Positions 25,322 through 32,709 of a stretch of 64,000 bases of DNA are shown here, one piece after another. Every line of letters starts with the position of its first letter. Within the stretch, counting starts at the first letter, position 1. The notes beneath the pieces were generated by a model. It was given only the letters and a program-made list of their open reading frames with translations. It had not been told where the DNA came from and did no database searches. This stretch comes from Microbacterium sp. BLY (GTDB lineage Bacteria; Actinomycetota; Actinomycetes; Actinomycetales; Microbacteriaceae): contig NZ_JAGKSR010000001.1 in NCBI RefSeq assembly GCF_017939615.1, forward strand, positions 1,984,001 to 2,048,000, written 5' to 3'. The translations under genes and the position numbers were made by a program.

Positions 25322-26307
25322 TGGCGGACCTGCGCGCCGGACTCCTCGGCGTCGGGATGATGGGCCGTCACCACGCCCGCGTCCTGCGCGAGCTGGACGG
25401 CGTCGAGCTCGTCGCCATCGCCGATCCCGGGGGAGACCCGCACGGCGTGGCCGGTGACCTCGAGATCCTCCCCGACATCGATGCTCTCATCGACGCGGGC
25501 ATTGACCTCGCTGTCGTCGCGGTTCCCACGCGGTTCCATGAGGACGCGGCGCTCAAACTCGCCGCCGCCGGAGTCCACACCCTCGTCGAGAAGCCGATCG
25601 CCCACAGCGTCGAAGCCGGGCAGCGCATGGTCGAGGCCTTCGCGTCAGCGGGACTCATCGGCGCGGTGGGCCACATCGAGCGCTTCAACCCCGCTGTCCA
25701 GGAGCTGCGTCGTCGGATCGAAGCCGGTGATCTCGGTGCGGTGTACCAGGTCGTGACGCGGCGTCAGGGGCCGTTCCCGTCGCGCATCGCCGATGTGGGC
25801 GTGGCGAAGGACCTCGCCTCGCACGACGTCGACCTCACGGCGTGGGTCGTGCAGAGCGACTACGAGCGCGTGTTCGCCCAGACCGCGTTCAAGAGCGGGC
25901 GTGAGCACGAGGACATGATCACGATCACGGGTCGGACCACCAACGGCGTGATCGTCAACAACATCGTCAACTGGCTGAGCCCGATGAAGGAGCGGCTCAC
26001 GGTCGTCACGGGGGAGAAGGGGGCGTTCCTCGCCGACACCTCCACCGGCGACCTGACCTTCTACGCCAACGGCACGATCCCCCTGGAATGGGAATCCGTG
26101 TCCTCTTTCCGCGGGGTCTCCGAAGGAGACGTCACGCGCTACGCGTTCGCCAAGCGCGAGCCGCTGCGCGTCGAGCATGAGGCCTTCCGCGATGCTGTGC
26201 TCGGGCACCAGACCGACGTCGTCACGATGGAGCAGGGACTGCGCACGCTCGCCGTGGTCGAGGCGGCGCTGGAGTCGTCTCGGACCGGCGCGGCGGTCGC
26301 ACTCTAG
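25321..26307 (+). CDS. Gfo/Idh/MocA-family UDP-sugar 3-dehydrogenase
   Basis: 328 residues. The Rossmann motif GVGMMGRHHARVLREL lies at the N-terminus, EKPIAHSVEAG carries the conserved Lys (about 91), and GHIERFNPAVQEL and KDLASHDVDLTAWV form the active-site region. It should oxidise C3 of UDP-GlcNAc (GnnA type) or UDP-GlcNAc-uronate (WbpB/WlbA type) and hand the ketone to the aminotransferase just upstream. The GHIERFNP block is reminiscent of the GnnA type, so the uronate route is not certain. Confidence 0.87.
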   Translation: MADLRAGLLGVGMMGRHHARVLRELDGVELVAIADPGGDPHGVAGDLEILPDIDALIDAGIDLAVVAVPTRFHEDAALKLAAAGVHTLVEKPIAHSVEAGQRMVEAFASAGLIGAVGHIERFNPAVQELRRRIEAGDLGAVYQVVTRRQGPFPSRIADVGVAKDLASHDVDLTAWVVQSDYERVFAQTAFKSGREHEDMITITGRTTNGVIVNNIVNWLSPMKERLTVVTGEKGAFLADTSTGDLTFYANGTIPLEWESVSSFRGVSEGDVTRYAFAKREPLRVEHEAFRDAVLGHQTDVVTMEQGLRTLAVVEAALESSRTGAAVAL

Positions 26308-26310
26308 GTG

Positions 26311-27471
26311 ATGCGCCTCTCGATCGTCAGCCGCATCTTCGCACCGGAGCCGAGCGCCGCCTCGTTCCGGCTGCGTGCCGTCGCGGATGCCGCTGTCGGT
26401 GAGGGCCACGCGGTCGACGTGGTCACGTCGCGGGCGCCGTCGACCCTCGAGGGTGCGCCGGACGGTGTCGACCCTCGCGTCCGTGTCCGCCGCGCCCGCG
26501 TGCTGAGAGACCGCTCCGGGTACGTGCGCGGCTACCTCCAGTACCTCAGCTTCGACGTGCCGCTTGCCTTCCGCATGCTGCGGGGGCCGAGACCCGACGT
26601 GGTCCTCGTCGAACCGCCGCCCACCACCGGCACGGTCATGCGGATCGTGTGCGCGGTGCTTCGTCGCCCGTATGTGTACTACGCGGCGGACATCTGGTCG
26701 GACGCGGCCGGTCTGACCGGCGCGTCGCGACCCGTCGTCGCGGTCGTGCGCGCGATGGAGAGGTTCTGTCTTCGTGGGGCGCGTCGCGTCCTCGCCGTGA
26801 GCGACGGTGTCGCCGCGCGCCTGCGGGAACTGGGCGTGGAACGGATAGAGACGATCGGCAACGGCACCGATCTCAGCGACTTCGCGGTCGACGGACCGGA
26901 CATGGGCGCGCCCGGGCCCTACTTCGTGTACACCGGTACGGCATCCGAGGTGCACGGCGCGGTGGTCTTCGCGGAGGCGTTCGCCGCCGTGTACCGAGAC
27001 CACCCCGACGCCCGCATCGTCTTCATCGGTCAGGGGACGGATTGGCCCGTCATCACCGAGATCGCGGGCGGTCTGCCGTCCGGTGTGATGTCGGTTCTCC
27101 CGCGCACGGAGCCGAGCGAGATCGCACGATGGCTGCGGGGCGCGACGGCGGCCCTCGCCTCGGTCGCGCCGGGAAAAGGGTACGACTTCGCATTCCCGAC
27201 CAAGATGTACGCGGCCCTGGCCTGCGGTACTCCGGTGCTCTACGCGGGCGTCGGGCCAGGGCGGGACTTCGTTCAAGCCACCGGGCAGGGGCTCGCCGCC
27301 GCCTACGGTGTCGAGGAGGTGGCGGCCGCGATGCGGCGGTTCCTGTCCCTCCCGGTCCGGACGGCAGAGGAACGCCACGCGGCGGCGCGGACGGCCAGGG
27401 AGGTCGCGGACATCGACGCCGTCGCGACACGGGCTGTCCGGGTGCTGGAGTCGGCGGCAGGGAAACGTTGA
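26311..27471 (+). CDS. GT4-family glycosyltransferase
   Basis: 386 residues from ATG 26311 (GTG 26308 directly before is also possible). GT-B features: SIVSRIFAPEPSAASFRLRAVADA at the N-terminus, VYYAADIWSDAAG, ARRVLAVSDGVAARLRELG and GNGTDLSDF in the linker, and the donor loop GKGYDFAFPTKMYAALACGTPVLYAG near residue 290. The E of the usual E-x7-E is replaced by the KMYAALACG version, found in WbuB-like enzymes. It transfers a sugar to a lipid-linked intermediate, probably using the 3-acetamido sugar made by the three preceding genes (inference). Confidence 0.88.
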   Translation: MRLSIVSRIFAPEPSAASFRLRAVADAAVGEGHAVDVVTSRAPSTLEGAPDGVDPRVRVRRARVLRDRSGYVRGYLQYLSFDVPLAFRMLRGPRPDVVLVEPPPTTGTVMRIVCAVLRRPYVYYAADIWSDAAGLTGASRPVVAVVRAMERFCLRGARRVLAVSDGVAARLRELGVERIETIGNGTDLSDFAVDGPDMGAPGPYFVYTGTASEVHGAVVFAEAFAAVYRDHPDARIVFIGQGTDWPVITEIAGGLPSGVMSVLPRTEPSEIARWLRGATAALASVAPGKGYDFAFPTKMYAALACGTPVLYAGVGPGRDFVQATGQGLAAAYGVEEVAAAMRRFLSLPVRTAEERHAAARTAREVADIDAVATRAVRVLESAAGKR

Positions 27472-27478
27472 GGTTGAT

Positions 27479-27523
27479 GTGATGAGGTATCCGGTGGTTC
27501 TGATCTCGGCGGGAGCAGCATGA
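27479..27523 (+). CDS. Possible short leader ORF coupled to the ABC transporter
   Basis: GTG 27479 (or ATG 27482) opens a 14-codon frame, MMRYPVVLISAGAA, with GAGG in good position. Its stop overlaps the ATG of the ABC transporter by ATGA. The length of the gap and this coupling suggest a translated leader. There is no independent proof, and chance is possible. Confidence 0.3.
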   Translation: MMRYPVVLISAGAA

Positions 27524-29301
27524 AGCTCATATGGAAGACCTTGCGGTCGATCGTGCCGTTGCTGCCCGCACGCGCGCGACGGTTCCTCTGGATGTATGTG
27601 GTGTCGACGAGCGCCCTGGCGATCCTCGATGTCGCCGCGCTGATGCTGCTGGCGGTCTCCGTGACCTCCATGGTCCAGATGGAGGACGTGAATCTGCCGG
27701 TGATCGGCACGATCACCAGTGACGGCTACATCTGGATCATCGCGACCGTCGCGATCCTCATCATCACCAAGTCGGCGCTGGCGGTGACGCTCCAATGGTT
27801 CGCGACTCGACGGTTCGCGACGTTCGAGCTGGAGATCGGTGACCGCCTGTTCGATGCCTACATCCGGGCGCCGTGGACCGAGCGACTCCAGCGCAACACC
27901 TCGCAGCTCGTGCGCCTGGCGGACGTGGGAATCGCCAACGTCACCTCCGGCTTCCTGCTTCCCGTGCTCGGACTGCCGCAGCTGCTGTGCACGTCGGCCG
28001 CCGTCATCGTCGTGCTCGTCGTGGCGAACCCCGTGACAGCGGTCGTGACGATGGTGTACCTCGGCTTCATCGCGCTGATCCTGTACTTCTGGATGTCGCG
28101 CAAGTCGGTGGAAGCCGGCCGGGTGAACCGCGACTACTCCTTCCGTGTCGCCTCCCTGATGACCGACATGGTCGCGGCTCTCAAGGAGATCACCCTGCGC
28201 AACATGGCGCCGGACGTGGCGAAGGTCGTGCATGACAACCGCATCCACACCACGCGCGCCCGAGCGAACCTCGGCTTCCTCGGCGCCTTCCCCCGGTTCG
28301 TGCTGGATGCCGCCCTGATCGGTGGCTTCCTCCTCGTGGGCGGCGTCGCCTTCATCGGTGGCGGTGCGGCTCAGGCGATCTCAGCGGTCGCCGTCTTCGC
28401 GGTCGCGGGATTCCGTCTCGTCCCGTCGCTCACCGGTTTCCAGGCCGTGCTCACCCAGGCCACGTCGAACGTCCCGCACGTCACCGCTGTCATCAGCGAC
28501 ATCGAGGCGGCGGAGGGGTACCTCGAGCGCGCAGAGCGGATCGGCCATGATCCCTTGGCGGCCGATCCCCGGCAGCTCGTGCTGCAGGGCGTGGCGTTCA
28601 CGTACCCCGGCAGTGAGCATCCCGCGCTGAGCGGGGTCGATCTCACTCTCCCGATCGGCAGCACGCTGGCGCTCGTCGGTTCCTCGGGTGCGGGCAAGTC
28701 GACCCTCGTCGACCTCATCCTCGGCCTGCTGGAGCCGACCGAGGGCACCGTCCGCCTCGACGAGCAGAACCTGCATGACGTGATGGCGGCGTGGCGGTCG
28801 AAGGTGGGCTATGTGCCTCAGGACGTCGCGCTGTTCGATGGGACGATCGCCCAGAACGTCGCGCTGTCCTGGACGACGGAGCTCGACCGGGATCGCGTCG
28901 AGACGGCGCTGCGCCGAGCCCAGCTGTGGGACATCGTGAGCAAGCGCCCCGGTGGCATGGACGGCCGCGTCGGTGACCGCGGAATGTCGCTCTCGGGAGG
29001 GCAGCGTCAGCGACTCGGAATCGCTCGTGCCCTGTACAGCGATCCGCTGGTGCTGGTGCTGGACGAGGCGACGAGCGCGCTCGACACGAAGACGGAGGCT
29101 GACGTGACATCGGCGATCCAGGAGCTTCGCGGGGACGTGACGCTCATCTCCGTCGCCCACCGGCTGGCCACGGTCCGCGACCACGATCAGATCTGCTTCA
29201 TGCGCGACGGGGGGATCGTCGCGAGCGGGACCTTCGACGAGGTCGTCGCCGGCGTCCCCGAGTTCGCTGTGCAGGCGCGCCTGGCGGGGCTCGTCCGTTG
29301 A
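27520..29301 (+). CDS. Single-chain ABC transporter/flippase (transmembrane plus ATPase, PglK/MsbA-like)
   Basis: 593 residues. Six helices in the first 310 residues and an ATPase domain (about 345-590) with Walker A LVGSSGAGKST, Q-loop VGYVPQDVALFDG, signature MSLSGGQRQRLGIARAL and Walker B LVLVLDEATSALD; the H-loop is SVAHRLATV. It is a half-transporter that would work as a homodimer. Such proteins in glycan loci flip lipid-linked oligosaccharides (PglK) or export lipids; this position fits a flippase. GGGAGCA precedes the ATG. The stop overlaps the TTG of the next gene. Confidence 0.88.
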   Translation: MKLIWKTLRSIVPLLPARARRFLWMYVVSTSALAILDVAALMLLAVSVTSMVQMEDVNLPVIGTITSDGYIWIIATVAILIITKSALAVTLQWFATRRFATFELEIGDRLFDAYIRAPWTERLQRNTSQLVRLADVGIANVTSGFLLPVLGLPQLLCTSAAVIVVLVVANPVTAVVTMVYLGFIALILYFWMSRKSVEAGRVNRDYSFRVASLMTDMVAALKEITLRNMAPDVAKVVHDNRIHTTRARANLGFLGAFPRFVLDAALIGGFLLVGGVAFIGGGAAQAISAVAVFAVAGFRLVPSLTGFQAVLTQATSNVPHVTAVISDIEAAEGYLERAERIGHDPLAADPRQLVLQGVAFTYPGSEHPALSGVDLTLPIGSTLALVGSSGAGKSTLVDLILGLLEPTEGTVRLDEQNLHDVMAAWRSKVGYVPQDVALFDGTIAQNVALSWTTELDRDRVETALRRAQLWDIVSKRPGGMDGRVGDRGMSLSGGQRQRLGIARALYSDPLVLVLDEATSALDTKTEADVTSAIQELRGDVTLISVAHRLATVRDHDQICFMRDGGIVASGTFDEVVAGVPEFAVQARLAGLVR

Positions 29302-30389
29302 CCACACCGCTTCTGGAGGTCGTCATCGCGGTGCACGCCGTCACCCGTCCGATCGATCGAGCGGTGTCTTCGCTGCTGAGCGGCGAGCCGGCGTCCGGAG
29401 TGCGCGTGACGGTCGTGTGTCATGGCATCGACGCCTCCGAGATCGCGGCCGTCGTCGGTCGGCCGGAGAGCGCGTCGCTCCGATACGTCGAGTACCGCGA
29501 CGGCGTGCCGAGCCCGGCGGGTCCGTTCAACCACGGCCTGCGGTCGGCGGAGGGGCAGTACGTGGCCATCATGGGTTCGGACGACTATGTCGAGCCCGGA
29601 GCGGTGCGCGCATGGACGGACGCGCTCCGGTCGCGTCGTCCGGACGTCGCGTTGATGCGCCTGCGCCGTCAGGGCGGTCCCGTGCTGGCCAGCCCCCTCA
29701 CACGGATCGGGCGCACTCGTCGACTCGACGCCGTGAAGGACCGCCTGTTCTATCGGACCGCTCCTCTCGCGTTGATCCGGCGTGACCTGCTGACGGATCG
29801 CGCGCTCTCCCTCACCGAGGGACTGCGGACCGGTGACGACATGGCGATGTCCGCACGGCTCTGGACGGAGGCACCCCGGGTCGACCTCCTCCACGACGCG
29901 CCGTGCTACGTGATCGGGGCCGACGCGGGTGATCGCATCACGGAGGCGTCCATGACGGTGGCGGAACAGCTGCGGGCTGTGGAGCTGCTGGTGGGCGACG
30001 GTTGGTGGCGCGCGCTCGCTCCTCGTGTACGGACGTCGCTGGGTGTGAAGCTGCTGCGCGTGCACGTGCTGGACGCGCTCCTCGGTCGTCCCTCGGTCGA
30101 CGCATGGGCGCCCCGCGAGCGGGCCGACCTCGCGCGGGTCGTCCGAGCAGTCCTCGCCGATGCCCCGGCCGCTGTGGAGCCGCTCTCCCGTGCGGACCGC
30201 GTACTGATCGAGACCGCGTCCGGCGAACCCCCTGCGGAAGAGCTCGTGGCCGCCATCGCGCGGCGGAAGAACGCCGGCCGGCTCGACACGATCCTTCCGC
30301 GGCGCCTCAGGAGGATGTTCGACAGGGAGAGCACGCTGGTTCGCTTCGTGCTCTATCGGGTGAGAAGAGGAGGAGCCGAGCGTGGCTGA
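29298..30389 (+). CDS. Family 2 glycosyltransferase
   Basis: 363 residues from TTG 29298, which overlaps the ABC stop (TTGA). GT2 fold with EVVIAVHAVTRPIDRAVSSLL, the FNHGLRSAEGQYVAIMGSDDYVEPGAV block (DxD-like SDD near residue 95) and TGDDMAMSARLW as the acceptor-side acidic motif (about 180). A C-terminal region of about 130 residues is rich in Arg. The same blocks occur in the C-terminal half of the 726-residue fusion protein at 32.7 kb, so the two domains are paralogues. The sugar is unknown. Confidence 0.85.
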   Translation: MTTPLLEVVIAVHAVTRPIDRAVSSLLSGEPASGVRVTVVCHGIDASEIAAVVGRPESASLRYVEYRDGVPSPAGPFNHGLRSAEGQYVAIMGSDDYVEPGAVRAWTDALRSRRPDVALMRLRRQGGPVLASPLTRIGRTRRLDAVKDRLFYRTAPLALIRRDLLTDRALSLTEGLRTGDDMAMSARLWTEAPRVDLLHDAPCYVIGADAGDRITEASMTVAEQLRAVELLVGDGWWRALAPRVRTSLGVKLLRVHVLDALLGRPSVDAWAPRERADLARVVRAVLADAPAAVEPLSRADRVLIETASGEPPAEELVAAIARRKNAGRLDTILPRRLRRMFDRESTLVRFVLYRVRRGGAERG

Positions 30390-31542
30390 TTCGATCCGAG
30401 GGCAGGACGACCGTCCCTGCGTGCTGGTGCTGTCGTTCTCCCCGATCCGGCGAGACGCGCGCGTGCTCAAGCAGGTCCGTCTGCTCGAGAAGGACTACCG
30501 CGTCGTCACGTGCGGCTACGAGGGGGCGCCGAGCGACGAGGCCGAGCACATCGAGATCCCCGCAGAGGCCCGCGTGGACAACCCGTACGGCAGATTCGTG
30601 TCTCTCCGCCAGTACTCCCTCGCGTACTGGCGTCTGTCCGGTGTGGAGTGGTCCCGGCGGGCTCTCGCCGCGCGCCGATTCGATCTGATCATCGCCAACG
30701 ATGTGCAGGCTGTGCCGCTCGCGCTCTCCCTGAAGCCGGGGGACGGAGTGGTCGCCGATCTGCACGAGTACTGGCCGCGTCTGCACGAGGAGAACCCGGC
30801 GTGGATGCGCTGGATATCGCCCTACTACCGCTGGATGTGCCGCCGCTACGTGCGTCGCGCATCGGCCGTCACGACCGTCAGTGCTGGGCTGGCACGCGAG
30901 TACGAGCGGGAGTTCGGTTTCGTCGCCGAGGTGGTCACCAACGCCACCCCCTATGCCGAGCTCGTGCCGTCGGATGTGCGTGCCCCGTTGCGCCTCGTGC
31001 ACAGCGGTGCGGGCCTGCGCAATCGCGACATCGGGTTGATGGTCGAGGCCGTGCAGCGGACCTCCGCTGACGTGACGCTCGATCTGTACCTCACGCCGAA
31101 CCATCCCGACTACCTGGAGGAGTTGCGGGTGCGCGCCGGGGAGTCCGACCGCGTGCGGCTCCGGGAGGCCGTTCCCTACGACCGTCTCGTCTCCACCTTG
31201 AACGAGTACGACGTCGGCATCTTCGTCCTCCCGCCCGTGAACTTCAGCTATGCGCACGCGCTGCCCAACAAGTTCTTCGACTTCGTGCAGGCACGCCTGG
31301 GCGTGATCGTCGGGCCGTCGCCCGAGCTCGGGCCGTACGTGGAGGAATACGGGCTTGGCCGCGTCACGACGGGCTGGGACGTCGACGCGTTGACCGCGGC
31401 GATCGAAGGGCTGGCGGAGGACGATGTGCGCGCCTTCAAGGCGGGGGCCGCGCGGGCAGCGCACGCCCTGTCCGCCGAGGAGGCCGTGGGCCCGTGGGCC
31501 GATGCGGTTCGGCGTCTCACGGGGAAGGGCGGGTGGCGATGA
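30382..31542 (+). CDS. GT-B glycosyltransferase, tandem copy 1
   Basis: 386 residues from GTG 30382, with GAGGAG upstream and an 8-base overlap with the previous gene. The GT-B pattern includes FSPIRRDARVLKQVRLLEKDYRV, LIIANDVQAVPLALSLKPGDG, VTNATPYAEL and the donor-site block FSYAHALPNKFFDFVQARLGV. The following gene repeats all of these blocks, so this is a tandem duplication. It probably adds a hexose or deoxyhexose to the same polymer; specificity cannot be read. Confidence 0.85.
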   Translation: MADSIRGQDDRPCVLVLSFSPIRRDARVLKQVRLLEKDYRVVTCGYEGAPSDEAEHIEIPAEARVDNPYGRFVSLRQYSLAYWRLSGVEWSRRALAARRFDLIIANDVQAVPLALSLKPGDGVVADLHEYWPRLHEENPAWMRWISPYYRWMCRRYVRRASAVTTVSAGLAREYEREFGFVAEVVTNATPYAELVPSDVRAPLRLVHSGAGLRNRDIGLMVEAVQRTSADVTLDLYLTPNHPDYLEELRVRAGESDRVRLREAVPYDRLVSTLNEYDVGIFVLPPVNFSYAHALPNKFFDFVQARLGVIVGPSPELGPYVEEYGLGRVTTGWDVDALTAAIEGLAEDDVRAFKAGAARAAHALSAEEAVGPWADAVRRLTGKGGWR

Positions 31543-32660
31543 AGACCCTGCTGATCCTCTCCTTCTCCGACATCTCCGCGGACGCGAGGGTGCTCAAGCA
31601 GGTCACGGCGTTCCGCGACCGCTACGAGGTGACGACCTGCGGGTACGGTCCGGCACCGGAGGGCGTCGCCCATCACGTGCAGCTGCCGTCGACCGAGGAG
31701 GTGTGGCGATACTCCCGGCGCCTGCTCCTGCTCCGGCAGTACGCGCGTGCCTACCGGGAGAACGGGGCGATCCGCGCCGCGACGGAGGCGCTCGCCGACA
31801 GGCGTTTCGACGTGATCCTCGCGAACGACGTCGATGCGGTGCCTCTCGCCCTGAGCCTGCGACCGCGGGCGGGCGTCCATGCCGACCTGCACGAGTTCGC
31901 GCCGGCGCAGAAGAGCGAACTGCTGCGGTGGCGTCTGTTCGTCTCCCCGTTCATGGCATGGCTGTGTCGCACCGCGGTCACGCGCGCCTCGAGCGTGAGC
32001 ACGGTCGCCCACGGGATCGCCCGCGAGTACCGGCGCCGCTTCGGCATCACCGCGAGCGTGGTCACCAACGCCACGCCGTACGTCGACCTCGAGCCGACGG
32101 CGGTGCACGATCCCCTCGCGCTCGTGCACAGCGGCGCCTGCTTCCGCAACCGTCATCTGGGCATCATGCTCGACGCGGTGGAGAAGGCACGGACGCCGGT
32201 CACCCTCGACCTGTACCTCACTCCGAACGACCCCGCCTACCTCGCCGAGCTCCGGCAGCGGGCGCAGGGACTGCCCGGCGTCCGTGTGCACGACCCGGTC
32301 CCGTACCCGCAGCTGGTCGCCACGCTGCACGACTACGATCTCGGCGTCTTCATCCTTCCGCCGGTGAACGCCAACTACCGGTGGGCGCTGCCGAACAAGC
32401 TGTTCGACTTCATCCAGGCTCGACTCGGCGTCGTGGTGGGGCCGAGCGCCGAGATGGCGGAGCTCGTGCGCGCCGAGGGCTTCGGGCTGGTGACGCCGGA
32501 CTTCGGCGGCGACAGTCTCGCCCGTATCCTCGATGGGCTGACGCCCGAGCGGGTCGCTGCTCTGAAGCAGCGATCGAACGAGGTGGCTCGGCCGTTGTCG
32601 AGCGAGACACAGCTCGCGGGCTGGGGCGCCGCCGTCGATCGCCTCGTTCGGAACGAATGA
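31539..32660 (+). CDS. GT-B glycosyltransferase, tandem copy 2
   Basis: 373 residues from ATG 31539, overlapping the previous stop by ATGA. It shares with copy 1 the segments DARVLKQV, VTTCGY, ANDVDAVPLALSLRP, VTNATPYVDL, LDLYLTPNDPAYLAELR, LPPVN and ALPNKLFDFIQARLGVVVGPS. The N-terminus lacks the extra ten residues of copy 1. Two related transferases next to each other usually add similar sugars in sequence (inference). Confidence 0.85.
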   Translation: MKTLLILSFSDISADARVLKQVTAFRDRYEVTTCGYGPAPEGVAHHVQLPSTEEVWRYSRRLLLLRQYARAYRENGAIRAATEALADRRFDVILANDVDAVPLALSLRPRAGVHADLHEFAPAQKSELLRWRLFVSPFMAWLCRTAVTRASSVSTVAHGIAREYRRRFGITASVVTNATPYVDLEPTAVHDPLALVHSGACFRNRHLGIMLDAVEKARTPVTLDLYLTPNDPAYLAELRQRAQGLPGVRVHDPVPYPQLVATLHDYDLGVFILPPVNANYRWALPNKLFDFIQARLGVVVGPSAEMAELVRAEGFGLVTPDFGGDSLARILDGLTPERVAALKQRSNEVARPLSSETQLAGWGAAVDRLVRNE

Positions 32661-32696
32661 GAGGCCCGGCCTTCGAAGGAGGTCGGCGCGGACTGC

Positions 32697-32702
32697 TAGC
32701 GT
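32697..32702 (+). promoter_or_regulatory. Leaderless -10 element for the fusion glycosyltransferase
   Basis: TAGCGT, then CGAGAGC, then ATG 32710. This would start a new transcript inside the glycosyltransferase cluster. Confidence 0.45.
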
Positions 32703-32709
32703 CGAGAGC

